DNA of 41,399 bases from Escherichia sp. E1V33 (GCF_004211955.1 NZ_RHJI01000027.1:1-41399); one strand, 5' to 3'. Positions 10,548 through 20,318 are shown, counted from the stretch's first letter. Notes: generated by a model not told the origin, from the letters alone. Numbers and translations are program-made.

Positions 10548-12427
10548 ACACTTCCCCGCTGTCCAGCCCTGACCGGCCAGGTCATAATTTTGCCGCGCTG
10601 CATACTGTGCAGTGTCATCTGCGAGAAGGTATTAATGGAAACATGGCGGGCGATATAGTGTTCCAGCACCAGGCCGAACAGATATGGGCTAATGCCGGAA
10701 AACCCTTCTTCATCCACCGTCAGCTCACAACAGACGCCGCGACCATAGACCAGCAGCCCTGAACCCGGCAGACGGCGGGTGATCGGAGTTGTTTTGCAGC
10801 CAATCAGGCTGCGTACCTGACGTGATTGCGGACTGTCATGCGCAGGAATAAACAGGTTAAGCAGATCGCGTAGCGCCTGACCGCCGGTACGGTGATCCAG
10901 ATCGGCCAGCGGCAGATAATTAAAGGATAACTGACGGATCAACCGCCAGGCCATTTCTCGTTCCGCTAGTGGATGCTGCGGCGGACGAGGCGGACGAATA
11001 AGCCCCACGCCCGCCACCGGGATGGCCGCATCCACGGTCAGATCGTCCCGGCCATTGCGTGCAATAAGGCAGGGGAGATCGCGGTTGGTAACCATGGCCG
11101 TGATGGTGATATGGCGCAGATTTTCCGGGTACGGCGCTTCATATTGGTCAACCAGTGACAGAAACACTTCCGATCCCGTATAGGGGGTGCGGGTGCCGTA
11201 GCGGCGGGCGTTTTCCGACAACCGACGCGGCTCCCGGCGCAGGGAGAAATAGCGCCCGTGGTTGCCTTCATCGTTATTGCGGGTGTGGTAGAGAGGGCGA
11301 AAGGTCATTTTCCGTGTAGTGTCGGTGTCCAGCCCTTCCACTTCCTGGACTGAGAACACCTCATAATCCAGTGGATGGGTCCTGTCCACCACAAGGTGCT
11401 GTTCTGTCGAGCTGTGGGTGACGTCGATTCGGGCGGTGACGCGGGGAAAAAGGTTAACAACCGGGGTACAGAACAGGCTGAACTGTGATGCATTTGTCTG
11501 GTGGATCAGCCAGTCCGGCGGCAGGCGGTTTAGTAAGATCACAATCTCCGCCACGCCACCGTCAATTTTCTGTAACCCGGCAGACAGGCCTGTCGGGGTG
11601 AAAAAATAAAAGCGTTCCGGGCAGGCGAAATATTCATGCAGCAGGTTATGACCGTGAAATACGTTCCAGGTCAGTGGCAGCAGCCCCTGATCCGGCTCCA
11701 GCCCCTCGTAGGTAACTGGCTGTTTCAGGTTCACATCTAGTACGCCGTCAAAATGACCCGGAACGCCTGCCAGTGTGGCAATGGCACTGGTATGCAGAAG
11801 TTCGAACAGATGAGAGGCTGTGCGTTCCTCGCCGCAGAGATATAGCGGTAGCCTGTCCAGCCCGGCAAGTTGGCTAAACGTCAGTTCACCGAAGGTGCGC
11901 AGGGTAATACGCAGTGCACCAGCGACATGAATGTTGGTCGGTAGGTAGCGATGCAGAGCGGGCATATCCGGCGGAGCGGCAGTCAGGCGCACCTCTTCAA
12001 TGGTGAGCGGCCACAGCGTCACATTTTGGCTGCTGCGAAACTGGCAGGCGGTGCTCTCACCCTCCTGAATGGCGGAAAAAAAAGCGGTGTCGCGTGGGAC
12101 GGTGAATCCCTTCGCCAGATCGCCTTCCTCCGGATCGGGATGCAGCTGTGCCACGCTCATTGAGGGCGTGGGAGTAACATAATTGGGGCTGACGACCTCC
12201 AGCAGGCGCTGGGTGAAACGCGGAAATTCAGCGTCAATTTTAAGCTGTGTACGGGCGGTCAGGAAGCTGAAGGCCTCAACCATCCTCTCCACATACGGAT
12301 CGGCAATATCCGTTCCCTGCATTCCCAGCCGGGCGGCGACTTTGGGATGACGTGCGGCAAATTCGGCTCCCGTTTCGCGCAGGTAGCTTAGTTCGCGGTT
12401 GTAGTATTCCAGTAGCCGTGGATCCAT
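10544..12427 (-). CDS. tssF: T6SS baseplate subunit TssF
   Basis: This 627-aa protein belongs to the TssF/ImpG/VasA family. The N-terminus (LLEYYNRELSYLRETGAEFA, then HPKVAARLGM and DPYVERMVEAFSFL) is diagnostic. The C-terminal SGISPYLFGLVLEHYIARH resembles phage gp6-type baseplate wedge proteins. It forms a trimeric wedge with TssG. It overlaps tssG by 4 bases and lies 15 bp after tssE on the leftward operon. Confidence 0.95.
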   Translation of the reverse strand: MDPRLLEYYNRELSYLRETGAEFAARHPKVAARLGMQGTDIADPYVERMVEAFSFLTARTQLKIDAEFPRFTQRLLEVVSPNYVTPTPSMSVAQLHPDPEEGDLAKGFTVPRDTAFFSAIQEGESTACQFRSSQNVTLWPLTIEEVRLTAAPPDMPALHRYLPTNIHVAGALRITLRTFGELTFSQLAGLDRLPLYLCGEERTASHLFELLHTSAIATLAGVPGHFDGVLDVNLKQPVTYEGLEPDQGLLPLTWNVFHGHNLLHEYFACPERFYFFTPTGLSAGLQKIDGGVAEIVILLNRLPPDWLIHQTNASQFSLFCTPVVNLFPRVTARIDVTHSSTEQHLVVDRTHPLDYEVFSVQEVEGLDTDTTRKMTFRPLYHTRNNDEGNHGRYFSLRREPRRLSENARRYGTRTPYTGSEVFLSLVDQYEAPYPENLRHITITAMVTNRDLPCLIARNGRDDLTVDAAIPVAGVGLIRPPRPPQHPLAEREMAWRLIRQLSFNYLPLADLDHRTGGQALRDLLNLFIPAHDSPQSRQVRSLIGCKTTPITRRLPGSGLLVYGRGVCCELTVDEEGFSGISPYLFGLVLEHYIARHVSINTFSQMTLHSMQRGKIMTWPVRAGQRGSV

Positions 12428-12442
12428 CGGTCACCCTCTATA

Positions 12443-12937
12443 TTAAAAGAACGTAATGCGGCTCTGTTCCATATCCAGCGCGCTGCGTACCCGGAATGCT
12501 GTTGGATACGGCTGCGTAAGGATTTCGCCAAGAATTTCAAACTGTAATGTGTTATGACCACTCTGGCGTTGCTCATCATGTAGCGGAATGATTTGCAGGG
12601 TGGATGCTTTCAGCCGGGGTTCAAATCGGGTAATCGTGCGCAAAATAACCCTGCGGATATCGTCCCACTTGTGTTCATACAGAAAGCTGCCTGCCAGTGG
12701 AGGCAGGCCGTAGTTCAGAACGGAAGCTGCCGCCTCTGGGTAACGAGCGGCATCAATATCATCTTCATGACTGACGGTATTGAGTAAAAATGACAAATCC
12801 CGGCGGATGATCTCCTTGAGCTGCACTGAACTGACGCTGATATCGTGATCGCGTTTCTGCTGTGGGACATCGTCACACAGTCGATCAAACAATGTAGGCA
12901 TCAGGTGGTTGCTTTGGCGCAAGCGAGAGGCGCTCAT
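12443..12937 (-). CDS. tssE: T6SS baseplate subunit TssE (gp25-like)
   Basis: This 164-aa homologue of phage T4 gp25 links baseplate and sheath. Recognisable features are LFDRLCDD at the start, LKEIIRRDLSFLLNT, NYGLPPLAGS (the family has YGLPD/NYGxPD here) and ITRFEPRLK. In gp25 proteins the EPR triad is structurally important, and it is present here as EPR. It overlaps tagJ by 4 bases. Confidence 0.92.
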   Translation of the reverse strand: MSASRLRQSNHLMPTLFDRLCDDVPQQKRDHDISVSSVQLKEIIRRDLSFLLNTVSHEDDIDAARYPEAAASVLNYGLPPLAGSFLYEHKWDDIRRVILRTITRFEPRLKASTLQIIPLHDEQRQSGHNTLQFEILGEILTQPYPTAFRVRSALDMEQSRITFF

Positions 12938-13764
12938 ACGTCACTGCCTTCGGGTGTATTAAAGGTACAAGCGGTCATATCCAACAGGCTGATATCGCCG
13001 TGGCTGGTGAGCCAAATTTTTTGTCCTAACGCCGTAACCAGAGTTTCTCCAGGCCCATCCTGCCAGGTGGTTTCCCGGCACAGACGCAAAGTGTCAGCAG
13101 CCCTTTCAGAACCGCTGTAGCGAGGAAACAGCCAGGCGCTGTGTGTGTCGCCGTTGTGAAGTGTGATATTGACGGGTTTCCAGATTAGATCTGTCAGATT
13201 AGCGGGCAGGGGGGATTTCAGTGAACGAATTTGCGAAAATGGCAGCCAGATATACACACCACCAGCGACCAGTTCCAGCACCGGGCCGGTACGCGAGTCA
13301 CTGTCGCTTATCCAGTCGAAAACGCCGCTATTCCACTGCCCGGTGGTGTCTGTTATAGCTTCAAGCGCGTGGCTGCGGTAGGCATCGGCTTCCTGCGCTT
13401 CGCCGCGGGCGTTACAGGCGAGAGCAGCCAGTAAATCCTCCATCCAGGCGGGCGGTGGGAGAATAAAACCGGGGTGCTGTTCGCCCTGAAAGCAGGAGTG
13501 GCGGTATATTTCACATCGGATCAGCTCGCCAAATACCTGTGCCTCGCGAGTATAATTTGCGTCCATTCGGGCGCACAGTTGAATTTGTTGCAGCGCCCGC
13601 GACCAGTCACCGATTGCGCACAATAACTGAAACAGGCTGTGCCGACGTGAAGCTTGTGCAGGGTGCATCTTTACCTGGTGTTCCGCCAGTTGAATGCCCT
13701 CTGCCACGGAATAGTCTCGCAGCAGCGCCGACAAGGTAGCCGGTAGCACGTTATTGTTTGTCAT
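12934..13764 (-). CDS. tagJ: T6SS accessory protein TagJ (ImpE/SciE type)
   Basis: This 276-aa protein has a helical N-terminal half resembling TPR-like repeats (HPAQASRRHSLFQLLCAIGDW, ALQQIQLCARMD). The C-terminal ImpE domain includes GVYIWLPFSQIRSL and LTDLIWKPVNI. Family members bind the sheath protein TssB/ClpV module in some systems and are accessory rather than universal. It overlaps tssE at its end and the FHA gene at its start by 14 bp, consistent with coupled translation. Confidence 0.85.
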   Translation of the reverse strand: MTNNNVLPATLSALLRDYSVAEGIQLAEHQVKMHPAQASRRHSLFQLLCAIGDWSRALQQIQLCARMDANYTREAQVFGELIRCEIYRHSCFQGEQHPGFILPPPAWMEDLLAALACNARGEAQEADAYRSHALEAITDTTGQWNSGVFDWISDSDSRTGPVLELVAGGVYIWLPFSQIRSLKSPLPANLTDLIWKPVNITLHNGDTHSAWLFPRYSGSERAADTLRLCRETTWQDGPGETLVTALGQKIWLTSHGDISLLDMTACTFNTPEGSDV

Positions 13765-14665
13765 GAGTGATATCTCCGTGTTGTGCCGGGTTTATCCGGT
13801 AATGGCTGTCAATGCCGATGACACGGTGCTCTCGCTGCGTCAGATCGGGCAGAATGGCGGTATGTACCGCCTCAGGTTTGTATTCAGGAGAAAGCAGATG
13901 CAGGATATCAGGAGGCGTCTTTTTGGTAGGCCAGGTAGTTTCCCCTTCACCGGTGGCATCCAGTACATCGAGAATAGCGTCAATGCTTAACCCGCCAGTG
14001 ACCATATCCTGCAATGTATCGGCTTCAGTGACCAGATCACGCAATGAAGACAACTCCTGCGTGGCTCCCTCTCCATTAAGGGGGAAAGGATCGGCATGAC
14101 GATGAATATCTTGTTCAGGAGACAACAACGCCTGACGGTATTCCTGATAAAGCAAGGTTAGTGGGGTATCCGAATCTGGGGTGCCTTCAGTAGCAACTGC
14201 GCCATGAACCGGAATAATATCGAACGGATTTTGCGGCTGCTGCTGTTGTTGTCGAAACCAGTCGAGATCGAGATATTCGGTTATTGTTTCTGGCGAAATG
14301 ACAGGTTGCAGCGCTGTCTTTTCCTCGCAACTCTCAAGAGACATCGGATTGTCCCGGACAAGACACCAGGAAGATAACCCCCATTCAATCAGGTCCCCTT
14401 CATTCAGGCGCATACGGTGATGTGGCTCCACAATCAGGTCATTTACTGTGCAACAATATTCATCGGACAGATTGATTATCCACCATGCCTCTTCGTGGCG
14501 AGTCAGGCTGAGAGCAATCTTTGTATCCTCATCCACATCAAAAACAGGGCGCCATGGTGCTTTGGTGGTGAAGATAATCTGTGTTCCTGCAGTGGTGTAA
14601 ATGGTGCCATCGGTAACCCCGTGCTCCTGTATTTTTTGCAGCCCCCAGGTAATATTTTGTTTCAT
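13751..14665 (-). CDS. FHA-domain T6SS accessory protein (TagH/TagK-like)
   Basis: This 304-aa protein is the first gene of the leftward operon. Residues about 30-105 look like a forkhead-associated domain: WIINLSDEYCCTVND, then a hydrophilic turn and RMRLNEGDLIEWGLSSWCLV, the usual pattern of an FHA beta sandwich. The central part is low-complexity and rich in Gln and acidic residues. The C-terminal part (about 190-304) is not recognised. FHA proteins in T6SS clusters bind phosphothreonine and can control assembly. No T6SS Ser/Thr kinase is visible in this window, so phospho-regulation is only a possibility. Confidence 0.7.
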   Translation of the reverse strand: MKQNITWGLQKIQEHGVTDGTIYTTAGTQIIFTTKAPWRPVFDVDEDTKIALSLTRHEEAWWIINLSDEYCCTVNDLIVEPHHRMRLNEGDLIEWGLSSWCLVRDNPMSLESCEEKTALQPVISPETITEYLDLDWFRQQQQQPQNPFDIIPVHGAVATEGTPDSDTPLTLLYQEYRQALLSPEQDIHRHADPFPLNGEGATQELSSLRDLVTEADTLQDMVTGGLSIDAILDVLDATGEGETTWPTKKTPPDILHLLSPEYKPEAVHTAILPDLTQREHRVIGIDSHYRINPAQHGDITHDKQ

Positions 14666-14996
14666 TACGTATCACTGTATAGAGTGTTTTTTTAATAGAA
14701 GAATTATTTTGATTTTTTAGATAAGCAACTTTGATTAATTTGCTTTATCAATATTAATTTTCTCGTAAATATATAATGATGGTTTTTGCTAATATATATT
14801 CATGATATAAATGTAATTGACTTTGTGTATTGAAAACCACCATAAAAAAGATACTAACCGCTATATTACATTGCATTCTGTGATATGCATCATTGTTTTA
14901 ATCTGGGATTTTGATAATTCTATTAATTAGAAATCTTAATCGGTACATTTATATTTATGTATCATTTATATGTTTTTACATCATTAGGTGTAACAG
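14666..14996. promoter_or_regulatory. AT-rich divergent promoter region of the T6SS
   Basis: This 331-bp spacer between the two T6SS arms has no gene. It is strikingly AT-rich, with many A/T tracts and TATA-like words, for example tataat at 14772-14777 without a good -35 at the proper distance. Promoters for both arms must lie here or just inside the flanking genes. The composition suggests silencing by H-NS-type proteins, but this is inference. I could not assign a specific operator. Confidence 0.55.
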
Positions 14997-17630
14997 ATGG
15001 ATACTCCTGTTTCACGCAGCGCGCTATATGGAAAGCTAACAAGACCTTTATTTCGGTCTTTGGAATCTGCGACAACGTTCTGTAAATTGCGCGCTAATCC
15101 TTATGTCGAACTGACACATTGGTTGCATCAGCTAATACAACAACCAGAGAATGATATTCACAATGTGCTTCGACATTACCAAATAACATCTGCTGATGTT
15201 GAGAAGGCGTTAATTCAGCAACTGGATATATTACCTGCCGGCGCGAGTGTAATTAGCGATTTTTCCCACCACATCGATCTTTCTGTTGAGAAAGCCTGGA
15301 TGTTGGCAAGTATCCGCTTTGGTGATCAAAAAATTCGTAGTGGTTGGTTACTACTTGCCTGGTTGACCACGCCAGAATTATATCGAGTGTTAAAAAATAT
15401 CTGTGCGCCACTAGCTGCGCTGCCAGTAGATGAACTGTTAGATATTCTTCCGTCTTTAATCACATCATCTCCTGAAATAACAGAAATGCCATATGATGGT
15501 TCGGATTTGAATTCTGCTGTTCCAGGGGAAGCTAGCCAGGTATTTCCGAGCGAATCAGCTGGGAGCAAATCCGCATTGGCGAAATATTGTCAGGACATGA
15601 CAGCCCTGGCCCGTGAAGGTGGTATCGATCCGGTCACCGGTCGCGGGCATGAGATCCGTACCATGACGGATATTCTGCTGCGTCGTCGCCAGAACAATCC
15701 GCTGCTAACCGGCGAGGCCGGCGTTGGGAAAACGGCAGTGGTGGAAGGTTTCGCGCTGGCGATTGTTAAGAGTGAAGTGCCGCCTTCATTGCGTAATGTA
15801 CGACTGCTGTCGCTGGATGTCGGGGCGCTGCTAGCCGGGGCGTCCATGAAGGGCGAATTTGAATCCCGTCTGAAGGCGCTGCTGGAAGAAGCTGCGCGCT
15901 CACCGCAGCCGGTCATTTTGTTTGTCGATGAAGTTCACACCCTGGTGGGTGCTGGTGGTTCATCCGGTACAGGTGACGCCGCCAACCTGCTGAAACCGGC
16001 GCTGGCGCGCGGCAGCCTGCGCACCATCGGCGCAACCACCTGGAGTGAGTACAAACGGCATATTGAGAAAGATCCAGCATTGACCCGGCGTTTTCAGGTG
16101 TTACAGATCGCAGAGCCGGAAGAGGTTGCTGCTGTTGAGATGGTGCGCGGGTTAGTCAACACGCTGGAAAAACACCATGACGTCCTGATCCTTGATGAGG
16201 CCGTGCGTGCCGCTGTACAGCTTTCTCACCGTTACATTCCTGCCCGGCAACTACCGGATAAGGCCATTAGTCTGCTGGATACGGCGGCGGCCCGTGTGGC
16301 GCTGTCGCTCCATACCCCGCCAGCGAAAGTCCAGTATTTGCGTCAGCAGCTCAACGCTGCCGAACTGGAGCGGGAGTTGTTATTAAAGCAGGAAAAAATG
16401 GGTATACGCGCAGAGCGGGGCGATGCACTGGCGGCGCGGATTACATCGCTAAATGCCGATCTTTCTGACACCGAAGCGCAATGGCAGCAGGAACTGGAGT
16501 TGGTTCGCAGTTTACAGGAGCAACGCGGCGCAGAGCCCGGCGAGCGTGACGAAACCGCGCTGCAACAGGCAGAAGCGGTATTAAGAGGCTGGCAGGGCGA
16601 AAACCCCGTCGTTTTCCCGGAAGTCAATGCGGCAGTAGTGGCCGCCATTGTCTCCGACTGGACCGGTATTCCCGCCGGCCGCATGGTGAAAGATGAAGCC
16701 AGCCAGATTCTGGAACTGCCCGCCCGTCTGGCGCAGCGTGTTACCGGGCAGATGGATGCGCTGGCACAGATTGGCGAGCGTATCCAGACCGCGCGGGCGG
16801 GTTTAGGCGATCCGCGTAAACCGGTGGGCGTCTTTCTGCTGGCCGGGCCGTCCGGTGTCGGCAAGACCGAGACCGCGCTGGCGCTGGCGGAATCTATTTA
16901 CGGTGGTGAGCAGAACCTGATCACCATCAACATGAGCGAGTTTCAGGAGTCTCACACCGTCTCCACGCTGAAAGGCGCGCCGCCCGGCTACGTCGGCTAT
17001 GGCGAAGGCGGTGTGTTGACGGAAGCCGTACGCCGTCACCCCTGGAGTGTGGTGCTGCTGGATGAAATTGAAAAAGCCCATCACGACGTCCACGAGTTGT
17101 TCTACCAGGTATTCGATAAAGGCGCGATGGAGGATGGCGAAGGTGTCCATATCGATTTCAAAAATACCACGCTGTTGTTGACCACTAATGCGGGTGCGGA
17201 GCTTATCAGCCAGCTCTGTGAGGATCCGGCGCTGATGCCCGATTCGGCAGGGTTGAAAGAGGCGTTAATGCCAGAGCTACGCAAACACTTCCCAGCCGCT
17301 TTTTTGGGGAGAGTCACTGTTATCCCCTATTTGCCGTTGGATGAAAAGGCGCGTGGCGTTATTGCCCGTCTGCATCTCGATAGGCTGAAGGTTCGGATGG
17401 CGGAACAGCATGGTGTTTCACTGGTGTATGGCGACGAACTCATTACGCACATTGTGTCGCGCTGCCCGATGCACGAAACCGGCGCTCGTTTGCTCATCGG
17501 CTATATCGAACAACATATCCTCCCACAACTGTCCCGTTACTGGTTGCAGGCGATGACAGAGAAAACGGCCATCACGCAAATCCGCATTCGTGTTGATGAC
17601 GATGAACAGGTTATTTTTGAAACGGATTAA
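14997..17630 (+). CDS. tssH: T6SS sheath-disassembly ATPase TssH (ClpV)
   Basis: This 877-aa AAA+ unfoldase recycles contracted TssBC sheath. The N-terminal ClpV domain (about 1-160) is followed by two ATPase modules. The first has Walker A GEAGVGKTA (about 239-247) and Walker B ILFVDEVH. A coiled middle region follows (about 400-520). The second module has GPSGVGKTE (about 617-625) and VVLLDEIEKAH. The first gene of the rightward arm, it begins after the AT-rich spacer. Its first ~190 codons are AT-richer than the rest. It is followed 12 bp later by the broken effector gene. Confidence 0.96.
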   Translation: MDTPVSRSALYGKLTRPLFRSLESATTFCKLRANPYVELTHWLHQLIQQPENDIHNVLRHYQITSADVEKALIQQLDILPAGASVISDFSHHIDLSVEKAWMLASIRFGDQKIRSGWLLLAWLTTPELYRVLKNICAPLAALPVDELLDILPSLITSSPEITEMPYDGSDLNSAVPGEASQVFPSESAGSKSALAKYCQDMTALAREGGIDPVTGRGHEIRTMTDILLRRRQNNPLLTGEAGVGKTAVVEGFALAIVKSEVPPSLRNVRLLSLDVGALLAGASMKGEFESRLKALLEEAARSPQPVILFVDEVHTLVGAGGSSGTGDAANLLKPALARGSLRTIGATTWSEYKRHIEKDPALTRRFQVLQIAEPEEVAAVEMVRGLVNTLEKHHDVLILDEAVRAAVQLSHRYIPARQLPDKAISLLDTAAARVALSLHTPPAKVQYLRQQLNAAELERELLLKQEKMGIRAERGDALAARITSLNADLSDTEAQWQQELELVRSLQEQRGAEPGERDETALQQAEAVLRGWQGENPVVFPEVNAAVVAAIVSDWTGIPAGRMVKDEASQILELPARLAQRVTGQMDALAQIGERIQTARAGLGDPRKPVGVFLLAGPSGVGKTETALALAESIYGGEQNLITINMSEFQESHTVSTLKGAPPGYVGYGEGGVLTEAVRRHPWSVVLLDEIEKAHHDVHELFYQVFDKGAMEDGEGVHIDFKNTTLLLTTNAGAELISQLCEDPALMPDSAGLKEALMPELRKHFPAAFLGRVTVIPYLPLDEKARGVIARLHLDRLKVRMAEQHGVSLVYGDELITHIVSRCPMHETGARLLIGYIEQHILPQLSRYWLQAMTEKTAITQIRIRVDDDEQVIFETD

Positions 17631-17642
17631 TGGAGCATCCTT

Positions 17643-17830
17643 GTGGCAAAAGAATTAAGTGGCGCACTGTGGGTCAGTCGCTTTCCTGGAAGTTCTTCCA
17701 CTAATGATTTGCAGGGGACTTTTCGTGCATCGGTAGATAATTTTTTGCGCGTGCAAGGGTCAGTATCTCTGCAACATATCGCCCTCCCGCTAGAGCATAT
17801 CTCATGCACTGGTCAATTGACGGACATTAA
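17643..17830 (+). pseudogene. remnant of an M15-peptidase-like T6SS effector
   Basis: A GTG start 12 bp behind tssH, with a ggagc ribosome site, opens a frame reading MAKELSGALWVSRFPGSSST and then SVDNF. Downstream of a T6 tract (17741-17746) the similarity moves to the next frame, which reads VSISATYRPPARAYLMHWS and stops at 17828-17830. That sequence resembles the N-terminal part of M15-type D,D-/L,D-peptidase-like proteins found in T6SS clusters, about 60 residues in all. The loss of one T would explain the shift. The catalytic zinc-binding core expected further on is missing, so a deletion is also likely. The original frame continues to 17939 but has no family resemblance. The M15 assignment is from memory of the motif. 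Confidence 0.65.
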
Positions 17831-17832
17831 GT

Positions 17833-18123
17833 ATGACATTTCGTTATCCGATGTTGTTGACATTCCTGTTAATGATGTTCGCTTTCTGTGTTCAGGGGGA
17901 ACAGCCTTTACCACAGGATGTACAGCATTTTCTGAGTAATGCGGAAATGTGCCAGCATCTTGCTGGTGAATGGGACAGTTCTTTACCAGAGAAGGATAAA
18001 ACGGACATCGAAAAGGGGGTTGATACCTGGTGTCCCCTGGCGAAGAAATCACTCCCTGTGCTGCGGGAAAAGTACAAAGAAAACAAGGAGATTATAAAAA
18101 TACTCTCTGCGTATGATTTTTAA
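17833..18123 (+). CDS. small secreted protein, probable immunity protein of the broken effector
   Basis: This 96-aa protein has a clear signal peptide (LLTFLLMMFAFCVQG, cut near residue 22). The mature part is charged and helical with Cys residues in MCQHLAGEWDS and TWCPLAKKS that could form a disulfide, and ends in REKYKENKEIIKILSAYDF. It starts 3 bp after the remnant's stop codon, the arrangement of effector-immunity pairs. A periplasmic location suits protection against a cell-wall peptidase. The gene itself looks intact although its partner is dead. The function is inferred from position and export signal. Confidence 0.65.
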   Translation: MTFRYPMLLTFLLMMFAFCVQGEQPLPQDVQHFLSNAEMCQHLAGEWDSSLPEKDKTDIEKGVDTWCPLAKKSLPVLREKYKENKEIIKILSAYDF

Positions 18124-18183
18124 ACTGTACCGTCGGACCACTCCCCTGGTGTCGTCGGCTGACTGATAAGGAAATGAAGGATT

Positions 18184-18729
18184 ATGGCTATCAACAATAG
18201 CGCGCAGAAGTTTATTGCCCGCAACCGCGCGCCCCGTGTACAGATTGAGTATGACGTTGAGATTTACGGCTCCGAGAAAAAAATCGAACTGCCGTTTGTC
18301 ATGGCGGTACTGGCCGATCTGGCCGGTAAACCACGCGAAGAACTGCCACCGGTCACCGACCGTAAATTCCTTGATATTGATATCGATAACTTCAACGAGC
18401 GGATGAAAGCCATTGCGCCGCGCGTGGCATTTGCTGTCCCCAATACGCTGACGGGCGAAGGGCAGTTAATGGTCGATATCACGCTGGAGAATATGGACGA
18501 TTTCTCGCCTGCGCAGATTGCTCGTAAGGTGGATGCCCTGAACCAGTTGCTGGAAGCGCGTACTCAGCTTGCCAACCTGCAAACCTACATGGATGGTAAA
18601 GCGGGAGCTGAAAATCTGATCAACAAACTATTACAAGACCCGACGTTACTGAAAGCTCTGGCCAGCGCGCCAAAACCTGTCGCTCAACAGGAAAGTGTCT
18701 TATCAGGTGAAACGGGAACAGCAGACTAA
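18184..18729 (+). CDS. tssB: T6SS sheath small subunit TssB (VipA)
   Basis: This 181-aa protein intertwines with TssC to form the contractile sheath. Diagnostic segments are NRAPRVQIEYDVE near the N-terminus, ELPFVMAVLADLAG and DFSPAQIARKV. The C-terminal helix LLEARTQLANLQTYMDGK leads into NLINKLLQD, the region recognised by ClpV in some systems. An aagga-type ribosome site precedes the ATG. tssC follows 24 bp downstream. Confidence 0.96.
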   Translation: MAINNSAQKFIARNRAPRVQIEYDVEIYGSEKKIELPFVMAVLADLAGKPREELPPVTDRKFLDIDIDNFNERMKAIAPRVAFAVPNTLTGEGQLMVDITLENMDDFSPAQIARKVDALNQLLEARTQLANLQTYMDGKAGAENLINKLLQDPTLLKALASAPKPVAQQESVLSGETGTAD

Positions 18730-18753
18730 CTGCGATTTTATTAAGGAACTTTC

Positions 18754-20268
18754 ATGGTAAACGATACTCTTCTGGCGACAGGCGATCTTACTGCTGCGCA
18801 AACCACTGCCTATCAGGACACTGAATTTGATTCGCTGTTGGATAAAGCCTTCCGTCCCAAGACACCTCAGGCTGCAAAGGCTGTTGAGGCGGCAGTTCAG
18901 ACGCTGGCCCAACAGGCTCTGACAAATACCGTCACTGTTAGTGATGATGCTTATAAAAGTATTGCTGCGATTATTGAGCAGATCGATTTCAAATTAACCG
19001 AGCAGATCAAACTAATCCTGAGTCATCCGGAATTTCAGAAACTGGAGTCCTCCTGGCGTGGGATGGAACATTTGGTTTACAACACTGAAACCGATGAAAA
19101 ATTAAAAATCCGCTTTATGAACCTTTCGAAGGATGAATTGCGGAAAAATATGAAACGTTACAAAGGGATCGCGTGGGATCAAAGCCCCATGTTCAAAAAG
19201 CTGTATGAAGCCGAATATGGACAGTTAGGCGGAGAACCTTACGGTTGTATCATTGCGGATTATTATTTTGATCACACTCCGCCGGATGTGGATCTGCTCG
19301 GCTCCATTGCCAAAGTGGCAGCCTCTGCCCATGCGCCGTTTATTGCCGGGGCCTCTCCATCGGTGTTGCAGATGGACTCCTGGCAGGAACTGGCTAACCC
19401 GCGTGATCTGACCAAAATTGTGACCCAAAACCTCGAATACGCACCGTGGAACTCGCTGCGAAAAAGTGAGGATTCTCGCTACATTGGCCTGACGATGCCA
19501 CGTTTTCTCTCCCGTTTGCCTTATGGTGCGAAAACAAACCCTGTCGATGAGTTTGATTTTGAAGAAGATGCTGATGGCGCTGACCACAGCAAATATGTCT
19601 GGAGCAATGCCGCCTATGCAATGGGTGTAAATATCAACCGTTCTTTCAAACATTACGGCTGGTGTACGTTGATCCGTGGTGTGGAATCTGGTGGGGCGGT
19701 GGAAAATCTTCCCTGTCATACCTTCCCGACCGATGACGGCGGCGTGGATATGAAATGCCCGACAGAAATTGCCATCTCAGACCGTCGTGAAGCGGAACTG
19801 GCGAAAAATGGTTTTATCCCGCTTATCCACCGAAAAAACTCCGATTACGCCGCCTTTATTGGCGCACAGTCGCTGCAAAAACCGCAGGAATATTACGATC
19901 CGGACGCCACGGCCAACGCCAATCTCTCAGCTCGTTTACCATATCTGTTCGCCTGTTCGCGGTTTGCGCACTTCCTCAAATGTATCGTGCGCGACAAGAT
20001 CGGCTCGTTCAAAGAGCGTGAAGATATGCAGCGCTGGCTCAATGAATGGATCATGAACTACGTTGACGCCGATCCGGTGAACTCCTCACAGGAAACCAAA
20101 GCTCGTCGCCCACTGGCAGCTGCTGAAGTGGTGGTGGAAGAGGTGGAAGGTAATCCGGGTTATTACGATGCCAAATTCTTCCTGCGCCCGCATTTTCAGC
20201 TTGAAGGGTTAACAGGATCACTGCGTCTGGTCACAAAACTGCCGTCGGTAAAACAGGTTAATGCCTGA
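18754..20268 (+). CDS. tssC: T6SS sheath large subunit TssC (VipB)
   Basis: This 504-aa protein forms the bulk of the sheath. Typical family segments are LILSHPEFQKLESSWRGMEH, GEPYGCIIADYYFD, RFLSRLPYG and CSRFAHFLKCIVRDKIGSF. The C-terminal AKFFLRPHFQLEGLTGSLRLV is the handshake region with TssB. It is full length compared with family members of about 490-510 aa. A broken effector gene follows after 50 bp. Confidence 0.97.
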   Translation: MVNDTLLATGDLTAAQTTAYQDTEFDSLLDKAFRPKTPQAAKAVEAAVQTLAQQALTNTVTVSDDAYKSIAAIIEQIDFKLTEQIKLILSHPEFQKLESSWRGMEHLVYNTETDEKLKIRFMNLSKDELRKNMKRYKGIAWDQSPMFKKLYEAEYGQLGGEPYGCIIADYYFDHTPPDVDLLGSIAKVAASAHAPFIAGASPSVLQMDSWQELANPRDLTKIVTQNLEYAPWNSLRKSEDSRYIGLTMPRFLSRLPYGAKTNPVDEFDFEEDADGADHSKYVWSNAAYAMGVNINRSFKHYGWCTLIRGVESGGAVENLPCHTFPTDDGGVDMKCPTEIAISDRREAELAKNGFIPLIHRKNSDYAAFIGAQSLQKPQEYYDPDATANANLSARLPYLFACSRFAHFLKCIVRDKIGSFKEREDMQRWLNEWIMNYVDADPVNSSQETKARRPLAAAEVVVEEVEGNPGYYDAKFFLRPHFQLEGLTGSLRLVTKLPSVKQVNA

Positions 20269-20318
20269 TTTTTATGGATATTTTAATGAATGATGCCGGG
20301 TAATACTCAGGGGGATAT

